Positions 37,312 through 46,483 are shown, counted from the stretch's first letter. The stretch: 64,000 nucleotides of DNA from CAYFZO01 sp965211995 (GCA_965211995.1 OZ243040.1:496001-560000); one strand, 5' to 3'. Notes: generated by a model from the letters alone, not told the origin. Program-made: numbers and translations.

Positions 37312-38529
37312 ATGAGCGACGTTCACAAAGTTGTTCTCGCCTACTCCGGCGGGTTGGACACTTCGATCATTCTCAAGTGGTTGCAGACCGCTTACGGGTG
37401 TGAAGTGTGCACTTTCACCGCCGACGTCGGCCAAGGCGAAGGCCATGCGCCGGTGCGCGCGAAAGCCGCTACGCTTGGCGCGAGCGAGATCTTCATCGAA
37501 GACCTGCGCGAGGAGTTCGTGCGCGATTTTGTGTTCCCGATGTTCCGCGCGAACGCGCTGTACGAGGGCGAATACCTGCTCGGAACCGCGATCGCGCGGC
37601 CGCTGATCGCGAAGCGCCTGGTCGAGATTGCAGACGAGGTCGGCGCCGACGCGGTCGCACACGGCGCGACCGGCAAGGGCAACGACCAGGTGCGGTTTGA
37701 ACTCGGCGCGTACGCGCTCAAGCCCGGCGTCAAAGTCATTGCGCCGTGGCGCGAGTGGGACTTGAACTCGCGCACGGCGCTGATGGCGTATGCCGAACAG
37801 CACGGCATCGAAATTGAGAAGCGCGCCGACGGCGGCTTGCCTTATTCGATCGACGCGAACTTGTTGCACGTCTCCTACGAGGGCGGTGTGCTCGAAGACC
37901 CGTGGGCGCCCGCCGACGAGACGATGTGGCAACGCACGGCCGCGCCTGAGCGCGCACCCGACGAGGCGGCGCACGTGGAGATCGCGTTCGAGCGCGGCGA
38001 CGCGGTCGCGCTCGACGGCGAGCCGTTGTCGCCGGCGAACCTGCTCGCGGCGCTGAACGACCTCGCGGGGCGGCACGGCATCGGGCGTGTCGATATCGTC
38101 GAGAACCGCTACGTCGGCATCAAGTCGCGGGGCTGTTACGAGACGCCGGGCGGCACGGTGCTCGCGAAGGCGCACCGTGCGATCGAGTCGCTGACGCTCG
38201 ACCGCGAGGCGCAGCACCTCAAGGACGAGTTGATGCCGCGTTACGCGACGCTCATTTATAACGGCTACTGGTGGAGCGACGAGCGAATGCTGCTGCAGAA
38301 GATGATTGATGAAAGCCAGAAGGCGGTCGCCGGCACGGTGCGGCTCAAGTTGTACAAAGGTGCGGTCTCGGTCGTCGGGCGGCGCTCGCCGAACGCTTTG
38401 TTCGACGCGAAAGTGGCGACCTTTGAAGCCGACGAAGGTGCTTACGCTCAGTCCGACGCGACGGGCTTCATCAAGTTGCACGCGTTGCGGCTTAAACTTG
38501 CGGCGAAGCGCAACGCTGGAGTAAAATAA
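37312..38529 (+). CDS. argG: Argininosuccinate synthase ArgG
   Basis: ArgG (405 aa) condenses citrulline and aspartate with ATP in arginine synthesis. The N-type ATP pyrophosphatase P-loop is LAYSGGLDTSIILKWL near the N-terminus, with GATGKGNDQVRFE and GRSY-equivalent residues later. Full length. No clear ribosome binding site precedes ATG 37312. The mlaA gene follows closely. Confidence 0.96.
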   Translation: MSDVHKVVLAYSGGLDTSIILKWLQTAYGCEVCTFTADVGQGEGHAPVRAKAATLGASEIFIEDLREEFVRDFVFPMFRANALYEGEYLLGTAIARPLIAKRLVEIADEVGADAVAHGATGKGNDQVRFELGAYALKPGVKVIAPWREWDLNSRTALMAYAEQHGIEIEKRADGGLPYSIDANLLHVSYEGGVLEDPWAPADETMWQRTAAPERAPDEAAHVEIAFERGDAVALDGEPLSPANLLAALNDLAGRHGIGRVDIVENRYVGIKSRGCYETPGGTVLAKAHRAIESLTLDREAQHLKDELMPRYATLIYNGYWWSDERMLLQKMIDESQKAVAGTVRLKLYKGAVSVVGRRSPNALFDAKVATFEADEGAYAQSDATGFIKLHALRLKLAAKRNAGVK

Positions 38530-38560
38530 CGCATTGCGGGCCACGATCAAGGAGAGCGGC

Positions 38561-39343
38561 ATGACGGACAAGGACGGCAAAATCCCCCACAAGATCACCC
38601 GGCGCGGCAGTGGCCGCCGCCTCGGGGCGCGTGCCGCCGCCGCGTGCCTGTCAATGCTGATATTGAGCGGCTGTGCGGTGAAACAGGCGGTCAACGACGA
38701 CCCGCGCGACCCGTGGGAAGGCTACAACCGCCACGTGTTTGCTTTTAATGAGTCCGTTGACGCGGTGGTGCTGAAGCCGGTGGCTTCGGCCTACCACGTG
38801 GTATTGCCCGAATTCGCAAGGAACGGTATCGCCAACGTGTTTTCCAATATCGGCGATCTGCCGAGCGCGCTGAACAATCTGCTGCAGGGCGATCTGTCCG
38901 GCGGCGGCAGCGACGTCTTGCGGTTTCTGACCAACTCGACGCTTGGCGTTTTGGGGGTGTTCGACCCCGCGAGCATGATCGGCTTGATCAAACAGGAAGA
39001 GGACTTCGGGCAAACGCTTGGAGTTTGGGGCGTCGCGCCGGGACCCTATTTTATGCTGCCGTTGTTCGGCCCGAGCAGCGTGCGCGATTTTCCCGGCAAA
39101 GTGGTGGATTTCCTGATCTACCCGGTCAACCTGGCCGGTGACAGCAGTGTGCGCACCGCCATGCAGGTGACCAAAATCGTCAGCGACCGCGAGGGGTTTT
39201 TTGAGCAGGAGGAAATTCTGCGTGAACTGTCGCCGGATTTGTATCAGCAACTCAGGGGCTTTTATCTGGACCGCCGCAAGCATAAGGTCGAGGACGGTGC
39301 GGTCAGCGTGGATGATGAGTTGTATGAAGATCTCTTAGAGTAG
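38561..39343 (+). CDS. mlaA: Outer-membrane lipoprotein MlaA (VacJ)
   Basis: MlaA (260 aa) is the outer-membrane part of the Mla phospholipid retrograde pathway. A lipoprotein signal ends LILSGC at about residue 30; DPWEGYNRHVFAFNESVD and LPLFGPSSVRDFPG are family hallmarks. ATG at 38561 is preceded by AAGGAG; the frame continues nine codons upstream to a TTG. The N-terminus before the hydrophobic core is unusually long and basic. No other mla genes are in the window. Confidence 0.93.
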   Translation: MTDKDGKIPHKITRRGSGRRLGARAAAACLSMLILSGCAVKQAVNDDPRDPWEGYNRHVFAFNESVDAVVLKPVASAYHVVLPEFARNGIANVFSNIGDLPSALNNLLQGDLSGGGSDVLRFLTNSTLGVLGVFDPASMIGLIKQEEDFGQTLGVWGVAPGPYFMLPLFGPSSVRDFPGKVVDFLIYPVNLAGDSSVRTAMQVTKIVSDREGFFEQEEILRELSPDLYQQLRGFYLDRRKHKVEDGAVSVDDELYEDLLE

Positions 39344-39397
39344 GCGCAACCGGGGCGGGCGCACGCGGACTCAAGGTCACATCACACGGAGAACGAC

Positions 39398-40012
39398 ATG
39401 AGTAACGGTCAAGTCAAATTTATCGAAGACGCCGAAGGGCTGTCCGAACGCGACAAGAGCATCGCCGACGCCTTGCGCCGGATCATCCGCGAGGTCGGCG
39501 AGGATCCGGCCCGCGAGGGATTGGTAAAGACCCCGGCGCGTTTCGCCGGCGCCATTCGCTACCTCACCAGCGGCTACGGCATCAACGTCAGGGATGTGGT
39601 CAGCGACGCGCTGTTCGAGGTGGATTGCGAGGAGATGGTGATCGTCAAGGACATCGAGTTTTATTCATTGTGCGAGCACCACATCCTGCCGATCACCGGC
39701 AAGGTGCACGTCGGTTATCTGCCGGGCGGCAAGGTCATCGGCCTCAGCAAGATCGCGCGGGTGGTGGACATCTTTGCGCGCCGCCTGCAAGTGCAGGAAA
39801 GGATGACCAGCCAGATCGCCGAAGGTCTGATGGGCGTGCTCGGCGCGCTCGGCGTCGGCGTCGTGGTCGAGGCGGTGCATTACTGCATGGTCATGCGCGG
39901 CGTGCAAAAGCAAAGCAGCAAGACCGTCACCAGCGCGATGCTCGGCGCTTTCCGCGAGGATCAGCGCACCCGCGCCGAATTCATGGAACTCGTCAAGGGC
40001 ACCTACGCCTGA
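39398..40012 (+). CDS. folE: GTP cyclohydrolase I FolE
   Basis: FolE (204 aa) opens the folate pathway by converting GTP to dihydroneopterin triphosphate. Zinc ligands C92 and H95 (YSLCEHHILP) and C163 (AVHYCMVMRG) are all present, with QERMTSQIA and SSKTVTSAMLGAF. A good ribosome site (GGAG) lies before the ATG. A diverged copy of the last part of the gene follows the stop. Confidence 0.95.
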   Translation: MSNGQVKFIEDAEGLSERDKSIADALRRIIREVGEDPAREGLVKTPARFAGAIRYLTSGYGINVRDVVSDALFEVDCEEMVIVKDIEFYSLCEHHILPITGKVHVGYLPGGKVIGLSKIARVVDIFARRLQVQERMTSQIAEGLMGVLGALGVGVVVEAVHYCMVMRGVQKQSSKTVTSAMLGAFREDQRTRAEFMELVKGTYA

Positions 40013-40048
40013 GCGCAGCGCCGGTCGGCGCGGTTGTGCCGCACGGTC

Positions 40049-40125
40049 GAGCGCGGCGTGCAAAAGCAAAGCGGCAGGCCCGCCGCCGGCGCGATGCTCG
40101 GCGCTTTCCGGCGGTCAGCGCAGCG
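40049..40125 (+). repeat. Partial duplicate of the folE 3' end
   Basis: The sequence GCGGCGTGCAAAAGCAAAGC and the following GCGATGCTCGGCGCTTTCCG repeat folE positions about 39897-39955. It is translated in one frame as ERGVQKQSG and AMLGAFRRS. There is no start codon of a downstream gene in it because the next gene is on the other strand, so no mini-gene forms. Confidence 0.8.
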
Positions 40126-40414
40126 TCGGATTGAACGGCTTGACTTCGACTTTCTCGTAAACGCCCGACGCGAGGAAAGGCTCGTCGTCCGCCCACGCCT
40201 GTGCGTCTTCGAGTGAATCGAACTCGGCGACGATCAGACTGCCGGTGAAGCCGGCGTCTCCGGGGTCGGAGCAGTCCGTTGCGGGAAACGGTCCCGCGAC
40301 CAGCAGCCGCCCGCTTTTTTGCAGCGCCTCAAGCCTTGCAAAATGCGCCGCTCTTGTCTGCTTGCGCTTTTCGAGACTGTTCGGAGTGTCTTTGCAGATG
40401 AATGCATACCACAT
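40115..40414 (-). CDS. YciI-like protein
   Basis: A 99-aa YciI/EthD-fold protein. The start MWYAFICKD, the conserved HFARLEAL segment with its His, the AGPF turn and the tail ASGVYEKVEVKPF are typical. Most such proteins are uncharacterised, although the fold can carry a His-Asp dyad for dehydrochlorination or lyase reactions. It is divergent from the molybdopterin oxidoreductase. Confidence 0.87.
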   Translation of the reverse strand: MWYAFICKDTPNSLEKRKQTRAAHFARLEALQKSGRLLVAGPFPATDCSDPGDAGFTGSLIVAEFDSLEDAQAWADDEPFLASGVYEKVEVKPFNPTLR

Positions 40415-40502
40415 AATAGATATTATTTTACTGCGTTTATCGGGGTGAATTGGGGCAAAAAAGAATCCCTCTCAGGTCTTAGCGTATCAGTCGCCGTTCG
40501 GT

Positions 40503-40530
40503 TTGCCAATCTTGGCGGGGCGATTAGAAT
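40503..40530 (+). promoter_or_regulatory. Candidate sigma-70 promoter for the Mo/W oxidoreductase
   Basis: TTGCCA (40503-40508) and TAGAAT (40525-40530) are 16 nt apart, 35 nt before the ATG, with GGAGGGA as ribosome site. Confidence 0.5.
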
Positions 40531-40565
40531 ACAACGAATAGCGACGCTGTTTTGGAGGGACTGTT

Positions 40566-42878
40566 ATGACCGTCAGCACTAAGCTTCAAGCGCCCGAAGG
40601 GTATTCAATTCACCATGTGCCGTGCCCGCACGATTGCCCGGACACGTGTTCGACACTGGTGACGCGCAACGACAAGACCGGCAAGGCAATCCGCATTCAA
40701 GGCGACCCGACGCATCCGGTTACGAAAGGGTATCTGTGCAACAAGGTCAATCATTATCTGGAACTGGTTTACAACGACAACCGCGTGCTTTACCCGCACC
40801 GGCGGATTGGCCCGAAAGGGCCCGGCGCGAAGTTCGAGCGCATCGGCTGGGACGAAGCGCTCGACGTCGTCACCGACAATTTCAAGCAGACTATCGAGGA
40901 GTACGGCGCCGAGGCGGTGCAGCCGTATTCCTACTCGGGCACGCTCGGGATGCTCGGCTACTGGGGCATGGATCAGCGCTTCTGGAACAAAATGAACGCG
41001 GCGCGCCTCGAGCAGTCCATCTGCATCTACGCCGCGATGTGGGCCGGGATTTACACCTACGGCATCGCGAACGGCCCGGCTATCCACGAGGCCTGCGACG
41101 AGGCCGAACTGATCGTCCTGTGGGGCACGAACCTGGTCAGCACCGGCGTGCACGCGATCCCGTTCATCCAAAAAGCACGGGCGCGCGGCGCGCAGTTGAT
41201 CGTCATTGACCCGCGCATCACCCGCACGACGATGATGGCCGACTGGCACCTTCAGCCGCGGCCCGGCACCGACGGCGCCCTCGCGCTCGGCATGATGAAG
41301 ATCATCGTTGACGAGGGGCTGCACGACCTTGATTTCCTCAAGCAGCAGACCAACGGCTGGGAGCAGTTTCTCGAAACCAAACTGCCCGACTACCCGGTTG
41401 AGAAGGTCGCCGCGATCACCGGCCTCGCCGCGGACGAGATCACCCGGTTCGCGCACGCCTACGCCGCGACCAAAAAGACGTATATCCGTGCGAACTACGG
41501 CCTCAACCGGCATCAGAACGCGGGGCAGATGTGCCGCAGCATTCTGACGCTGCCGTGCATCACCGGCGCGTGGCGCGAAAAGTGCGGCGGCGCCGCTTTC
41601 GGCACGCTCGAAGAGATGTGGCTCAAGTTTCCGCTCGCCAAGTTGCAGCGCCCCGATCTCGGCCACCGCAGTGAATCGCGCATCGTCAATATGGTGCAGA
41701 TCGGGCGCGCGCTCGCCGATGACGTCGGCGCCGACGAGCAGAAACTCGACCCGCCGATCAAGACCCTGTTTGTGTATAACTCAGATCCCGCGAACTGCGC
41801 GCCGAACACCAACAACGTGCGCAAGGGGCTGCTGCGCGATGACCTGTTCGTCGCGGTGCACGAGACGTTCTGGACCGACACCTGCAATTACGCGGACCTC
41901 GTGCTGCCGGCGGACACGCAACTCGAGCGCATGGATTTGCACGCGGCGTACGGCCACTACTACTTCAACATGAACAAGCCGGTGATCGAGCCGCTTGGCG
42001 AGAGCGTTCGCAACACCGAGTTGTTCCGCAAGATGGCGGCGAAGATGGGCTACGTCGAACCCGGCGACAACGCGTTCACCCAGACCGACGAGGAGATGAT
42101 CCGCGAGATCGTTGACGGCGAGGAAAATCCGCTGATGGAGGGCGTCACTTACGAAGAACTCGAAAAAAACGGCTGGGCGCGCGGCAACGTCGAGTCGGAA
42201 CGGCGCGATTTTCTCAACTGCGGCTGGCCGACGCCGAGCGGCAAGATTGATATCTACTGCGAGGCCCTCAAGGAGTTGGGGCAGGACCCGTTGCCGACGC
42301 ACAACCCCGAGATCGAGGGGCAGGAGGACCACGAGCGGCGCAAGCGGTATCCGCTGCAAGTGCTGAGCAGCGCCACGCACTATTTCATCGGCGATTCATT
42401 TCAGTCGGTGCCGCGCCTGCAGGCGATGATGTCGCGTCCGACGGTCGAGTTGAGCATCGCGGACGCCGAGTCGCGCGGGATCAAGGAAGGCGACCTCGTG
42501 CGTTTGTACAACAACCGCGGCGAGACCTACTGCCACGCCGTGATCATAGACGGACTGCTGCCGGGCGTGTGTTCGACCCAGAAGCAGTTCAAGGGCAGCA
42601 GGACCTTGGGCGGCGTCAACGCGAACGCCCTGAACACCGAAATGCTGACCGATTTCGGCATGAGCCCGACTTTCTATTCGGTGCTGGTCGAAGCCGAAAA
42701 GGTCGAAGACCACAAACGCATGACGCCGCAGAGATGGACGCAGATCGGAGGCGACGAAGGTTACGTCCGCCAGTGGCGCGCCGACCCGCGCAACGCGGGC
42801 GCCGAAGTCACCGACGAGGAGATTCTGCGGTTTGCTAAGAGCAAGTATCCCGAAGCTTTTCAGCGCCGGCAAGCGTAA
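40566..42878 (+). CDS. Molybdopterin (Mo or W) oxidoreductase with N-terminal 4Fe-4S
   Basis: A 770-aa member of the DMSO-reductase superfamily. The N-terminal iron-sulfur ligands are C20, C24 and C28 (PCPHDCPDTC) and a fourth Cys in GYLCNK; WGTNLVSTGVH and LFVYNSDPANCAPN mark the bis-MGD domains, and the C-terminal molydopterin dinucleotide-binding domain begins near YPLQVLSSATHYF. No Tat signal is seen, so it is probably cytoplasmic. Substrate is uncertain; formate dehydrogenase-like and related enzymes are possible. The next gene encodes a flavin/Fe-S reductase and a tungstate transporter is encoded at 14.6-17.0 kb. Confidence 0.87.
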   Translation: MTVSTKLQAPEGYSIHHVPCPHDCPDTCSTLVTRNDKTGKAIRIQGDPTHPVTKGYLCNKVNHYLELVYNDNRVLYPHRRIGPKGPGAKFERIGWDEALDVVTDNFKQTIEEYGAEAVQPYSYSGTLGMLGYWGMDQRFWNKMNAARLEQSICIYAAMWAGIYTYGIANGPAIHEACDEAELIVLWGTNLVSTGVHAIPFIQKARARGAQLIVIDPRITRTTMMADWHLQPRPGTDGALALGMMKIIVDEGLHDLDFLKQQTNGWEQFLETKLPDYPVEKVAAITGLAADEITRFAHAYAATKKTYIRANYGLNRHQNAGQMCRSILTLPCITGAWREKCGGAAFGTLEEMWLKFPLAKLQRPDLGHRSESRIVNMVQIGRALADDVGADEQKLDPPIKTLFVYNSDPANCAPNTNNVRKGLLRDDLFVAVHETFWTDTCNYADLVLPADTQLERMDLHAAYGHYYFNMNKPVIEPLGESVRNTELFRKMAAKMGYVEPGDNAFTQTDEEMIREIVDGEENPLMEGVTYEELEKNGWARGNVESERRDFLNCGWPTPSGKIDIYCEALKELGQDPLPTHNPEIEGQEDHERRKRYPLQVLSSATHYFIGDSFQSVPRLQAMMSRPTVELSIADAESRGIKEGDLVRLYNNRGETYCHAVIIDGLLPGVCSTQKQFKGSRTLGGVNANALNTEMLTDFGMSPTFYSVLVEAEKVEDHKRMTPQRWTQIGGDEGYVRQWRADPRNAGAEVTDEEILRFAKSKYPEAFQRRQA

Positions 42879-42891
42879 AGAGGGCCGAACA

Positions 42892-44016
42892 ATGACAGAC
42901 TTTTCACAGTTCAGCGATCCGCTCGACCGTCATTTCGAGCGCGCCGTGCCCAAGCCCAACGGCTCTCTGTACGGGCGCAACACCGTCATCAGCGAAGCGG
43001 TTATTTCCGCCATCAAGAAACTCACCCACGACACTTTTGCGTTGACGGTGACCTGTAAAGGCGAATGTGAAGGGCTCAAGCCGAAGGCGGGGCAGTATGC
43101 AACGCTCAAGCCCGATCATCTGTCCAAGCCGCGCGCTTACTCGTTTGCGCGCGCGCCTGACTCCGAGGAACCCGGCAAGCACACGTTTTTTATACGTCTG
43201 TTCGAAGGCGGGTTGTTTTCAGGCTGGTTGTTTGAACAAGACCGGGTGGGGGAGCCGCTGACGATCAGCGGGCCGCTCGGCAAGTTCACGCTGGACGGTT
43301 CGGGTAAACCGATGCTGTGCGTCGCCGGCGGCAGCGGCATGAGCGCGATTTTCTCGATCCTCGAGGACGCCGCGCTGCGCAAGGTCAAGCGCGACGCGGT
43401 GTTTCTGTACGGCGCGCGCACGCAGAAAGATCTGTATCTGCTCGACGAGATCAAGGGCTTTGCACAGCAGTGGCACCCCGATTACAAGTTTGAATTCGTG
43501 CCGGTGCTGTCGGAGGAGCCGGAAGACAGCGGCTGGCAGGGCGCCACCGGGTTTGTCACCGATTACATGAAGTCCGCGTACCTCGACAGCAGGCGCCTCA
43601 AAGTTGCCAACTGCGTCGCCTATTTCTGCGGGCCGCCGCCGATGATTGATCTCGGCATCAAGGTAATACGCAGCGCCGGCATGGGGGTCGCCGACGTTCG
43701 CTACGACAAGTTCGAAGACGCACGTTCGCCCGCGCCGGTGATAGATAACACCAAGTGCGTGCTGTGCGACGAATGTCTGATGGTGCGCCCCGCCGAGTAC
43801 TGCATCAACGAGATCGTGCAATTGAAGAAGAACGGCAACGGCGTTCAATACGAAAGGCTGCAACCGGCCGATACCTCGGGGCTTTACTACAACGCCTTGT
43901 ACATAGACGACGACGAGTGCATCCGCTGCTATGCCTGTGTGGACGTTTGTCCCGCCGGCGCAATTGACCCCGGATACGACAAGACGCCCAAGACCCTGCG
44001 CAATATGCAAATCTGA
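42892..44016 (+). CDS. Flavin/NAD(P) reductase fused to 2x[4Fe-4S] ferredoxin
   Basis: A 374-aa protein with an FAD-binding barrel (KPRAYSFARAP), an NAD(P)-binding domain (CVAGGSGMSAIFSIL, FCGPPPMID) and a C-terminal ferredoxin domain with CVLCDECLMVRPAEYC and CIRCYACVDVCPAGAID. It probably carries electrons between NAD(P)H and the oxidoreductase encoded 13 nt upstream. ATG at 42892 gives a normal N-terminus. The fusion of ferredoxin after, rather than before, the flavin domains is less common than the 2Fe-2S arrangement of dioxygenase reductases. Confidence 0.87.
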   Translation: MTDFSQFSDPLDRHFERAVPKPNGSLYGRNTVISEAVISAIKKLTHDTFALTVTCKGECEGLKPKAGQYATLKPDHLSKPRAYSFARAPDSEEPGKHTFFIRLFEGGLFSGWLFEQDRVGEPLTISGPLGKFTLDGSGKPMLCVAGGSGMSAIFSILEDAALRKVKRDAVFLYGARTQKDLYLLDEIKGFAQQWHPDYKFEFVPVLSEEPEDSGWQGATGFVTDYMKSAYLDSRRLKVANCVAYFCGPPPMIDLGIKVIRSAGMGVADVRYDKFEDARSPAPVIDNTKCVLCDECLMVRPAEYCINEIVQLKKNGNGVQYERLQPADTSGLYYNALYIDDDECIRCYACVDVCPAGAIDPGYDKTPKTLRNMQI

Positions 44017-44160
44017 CCGTTAAGTCCACCGTTGTCTTCCGGCTTGCCGCCCCTTACTCGCACGGCGGATGTTCCGAATCACATCGTCCCTGGCCTGCCC
44101 CTTAAGTCCCTGATTGTTTCCCGGCTTGCCGCCGCCATCGCTCACACGGCGGGCTTTAGT
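44017..44160 (+). repeat. Degenerate copies of the 65-bp hairpin repeat
   Basis: Two copies of the element found after the methyltransferase: a decayed one at about 44022-44080 and a better one at 44102-44155 (TTAAGTCCCTGATTG, GCCGCC, CACACGGCGGGC). The element thus flanks the IS remnant and methyltransferase on both sides. Confidence 0.75.
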
Positions 44161-44197
44161 CTAAACCGGCGTCCGTTCGAACGGGGGGAGGTCACAC

Positions 44198-44386
44198 CTG
44201 GAGATACGCAAAGTGAAGCGCAACGGCTACATCAAATGGCGAGGCCGGTGGATCTACACGAGTCGGTGGTTGGCGGGGGAGCCGGTGGGATTGGAGGAGA
44301 TTGGTTCAGGGCAGTGGTGGTTGCATTTTGGCCGCCTGGCGCTGGGGGTGTGGATGAACGGACGGACGGGGTGCGACGCCCTGTAA
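44198..44386 (+). pseudogene. IS481-family transposase C-terminal remnant
   Basis: A 62-codon open fragment reading KVKRNGYIKWRGRWIYTSRW then GEPVGLEEIG and LHFGRLALG before TAA. This matches the end of IS481-type integrase-core transposases (motif IKWRGR, GEPVGLEE). No catalytic DDE part or inverted repeats are visible, so it is a remnant lying upstream of the methyltransferase. Confidence 0.8.
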
Positions 44387-44492
44387 AGTAAAGAGCGTCA
44401 TCCGTGTGCCGATACTTTCACTGCGGTCTCCTTTACAATCCCTGCTGATCAGCCGCCCGGAGTGCCATAATGTTATGGACTCGCACATTGAC

Positions 44493-44520
44493 TTGAAGCG
44501 GATTGAACTCAAAGTAAAAT
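44493..44520 (+). promoter_or_regulatory. Candidate promoter of the DNA methyltransferase
   Basis: TTGAAG (44493-44498) and TAAAAT (44515-44520), 16 nt apart, 29 nt before the ATG. Confidence 0.4.
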
Positions 44521-44549
44521 TTGATGCTATTACCTGAGAAAATATTTTG

Positions 44550-45674
44550 ATGAATAAAAAATTAACATTTTCCAAAAATGATTTTATAGATTCTGGGTGC
44601 AGAATCTATAATGGCGATTGTATAGATATTCTAAAAAAACTGCCTGAAAAATCAGCAAAAGTTATTTTTGCAGACCCCCCCTATAACTTGCAACTTAAGC
44701 AAGACCTCTATCGTCCAAATCAAACTAAAGTTGATGGCGTTGACGATATATGGGACAAATTTGTATCGAATAAAGACTATGACGAATTCACGAAAAAATG
44801 GCTAATTGCCTGCCGTAGAGTTATGACTGATGACAGTACGATATGGGTTATTGGTTCTTATCATAATATCTTCAGGGTTGGGAAAATCATGATGGATTTG
44901 GGTTTTTGGATCTTAAACGACGTGCAGTGGTATAAAACGAATCCAATGCCTAATTTTAGAGGCGTACGATTTACCAATGCTACCGAAACTCTTATTTGGG
45001 CTAAGAAATCGGACGGCCAAAAGAAATACACGTTTAACCATCAAGTTATGAAACAACTAAATGACGGTAAGCAAATGACTTCAGTTTGGAGGATTCCTCT
45101 TTGCACCGGTCGTGAGCGCATCAAAAGCAAAAACGGGAAAAAAGCCCATTCCACTCAGAAGCCGGAGGAGTTACTGAGAAGAGTCATTTTATCCAGCAGC
45201 CACGAAGGTGATCTGATTTTGGACCCGTTTTCAGGAAGTGGAACCACCTGCGCGGTGGCTAAAAAATTAAACAGAAAGAGTATTGGTATAGAAAAAGAAG
45301 TGGAATATATAAAAATTTCAGAAAAACGACTTGCGGCAATAGAACCAAACGAATTTAAACATTTAAGAATTGCAGAGCCGGAAAAAACAAAAATTAAGCG
45401 GGTCAGCATGGGGCAACTGGTGAAGGCTGATTACATACAAGAAAATCAAACTATTTACACCAAAAACAAAAAACAATTAGCGACTGTCTTGTCAGATGGC
45501 AGGATAAAAAATGGTGTTGGTTCAGGGTCAATACACAAAATAGGAGCAATCACGAAAGGTGCCAAAAGTTGTAATGGTTGGGTGTTTTGGTACTATGAAG
45601 AATCTGGTGAACTGAAATTAATCGATGAACAGCGGAAAAAATATCGCGAACAACATGAACTGATCTCCCCCTGA
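44550..45674 (+). CDS. CcrM-like beta-class adenine DNA methyltransferase with RAMA domain
   Basis: A 374-aa DNA N6-adenine methyltransferase. Catalytic motif IV is DPPYNLQL near residue 42, followed by HSTQKPEELL (motif X) and the SAM site DPFSGSGTTCAVAKK, an order typical of the beta class. The C-terminal 85 residues (from VSMGQLVKADYI through NGWVFWYYEESGE) form a RAMA domain as in CcrM and M.HinfI relatives, so GANTC specificity is a reasonable guess. It is AT-rich and lacks an adjacent restriction gene. Its TGA stop lies in the first copy of the downstream 65-bp repeat, whose consensus contains CCCTGATT. Confidence 0.9.
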   Translation: MNKKLTFSKNDFIDSGCRIYNGDCIDILKKLPEKSAKVIFADPPYNLQLKQDLYRPNQTKVDGVDDIWDKFVSNKDYDEFTKKWLIACRRVMTDDSTIWVIGSYHNIFRVGKIMMDLGFWILNDVQWYKTNPMPNFRGVRFTNATETLIWAKKSDGQKKYTFNHQVMKQLNDGKQMTSVWRIPLCTGRERIKSKNGKKAHSTQKPEELLRRVILSSSHEGDLILDPFSGSGTTCAVAKKLNRKSIGIEKEVEYIKISEKRLAAIEPNEFKHLRIAEPEKTKIKRVSMGQLVKADYIQENQTIYTKNKKQLATVLSDGRIKNGVGSGSIHKIGAITKGAKSCNGWVFWYYEESGELKLIDEQRKKYREQHELISP

Positions 45675-46010
45675 TTATTCCTCGGCCCTCCGCCGCCATC
45701 GTTCACACGGCGGGCTGTCCCAACCCGCTAAGTCCCTCATTGTTTCCCGGTCCTCCGCCGCCGGCGTTCACACGGCGGGCTGTCCCAACCCGTTAAGTCC
45801 CTGATTGCTTCCCGGCCCTCCGCCGCCATCGTTCACACGGCGGGCTGTCCCAACCCGTTAAGTCCCTGATTGCTTCCCGGCCCTCCGCCGCCGTCGCTCA
45901 CACGGCGGGCTGTCCCAACCCGTTAAGTCCCTCATTGTTTCCCGGCTCTGCCGCCGCCGCCGCTCACACGGCGGGCTGTCCCAATCCATGCCGATTGATA
46001 AATCTTAGGC
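45672..46010 (+). repeat. 65-bp tandem hairpin repeat, five copies
   Basis: Units of 65-66 bp with equivalent points at 45704, 45769, 45834, 45899 and 45965. Each contains GTTAAGTCCCTGATTG and a hairpin CCGCCG...CGGCGG (loop about 12 nt) ending GGCTGTCCCAACCC. There are no spacers, so this is not a CRISPR array. Confidence 0.92.
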
Positions 46011-46066
46011 CGGGATTTCACTTTAGGGCAGGGTTTTGGCATAGTATCGGGTTAATCACGTTGTCT

Positions 46067-46108
46067 GCGCCCGTAGCTCAGTCTGGATAGAGTACCTGGC
46101 TACGAACC
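46067..46108 (+). pseudogene. tRNA-Arg 5' half, copy 1
   Basis: First 42 nt of the tRNA (acceptor 5' strand, D arm, anticodon 5' strand and full loop), then the repeat GTTAAGTCC replaces the rest. Confidence 0.85.
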
Positions 46109-46253
46109 GTTAAGTCCCTCATCAGTTTCCCGGCTCTGCCGCCGCCATCGTTCACACGGCGGGCTGTCCCAACCCATGCGATTGATAAATCTTAGGCCGG
46201 GATTTCACATTTAGTTGAGGTTTTGGCATAGTACTGAGTTGAGCATGTTGTCT

Positions 46254-46295
46254 GCGCCCGTAGCTCAGTCTGGATAGAGTACCTGGCTACGAACC
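46254..46295 (+). pseudogene. tRNA-Arg 5' half, copy 2
   Basis: Same 42 nt and same break point after CTACGAACC as copy 1; preceded by the GTTGAGG promoter variant found before the intact gene. Confidence 0.85.
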
Positions 46296-46441
46296 GTTAA
46301 GTCCCTCATCAGTTTCCCGGCTCTGCCGCCGCCATCGTTCACACGGCGGGCTGTCCCAATCCATGCCGATTGATAAATCTTAGGCCGGGATTTCACTTTA
46401 GGGCAGGGTTTTGGCATAGTATCGGGTTAATCACGTTGTCT

Positions 46442-46483
46442 GCGCCCGTAGCTCAGTCTGGATAGAGTACCTGGCTACGAACC
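46442..46483 (+). pseudogene. tRNA-Arg 5' half, copy 3
   Basis: Same 42 nt and break point; exactly 375 nt after copy 1 and sharing its promoter variant. Confidence 0.85.

Noticed and set aside
45672..46010. Possible CRISPR array
   Set aside because: The 65-bp units are head to tail with no unique spacers, and no cas genes are near.
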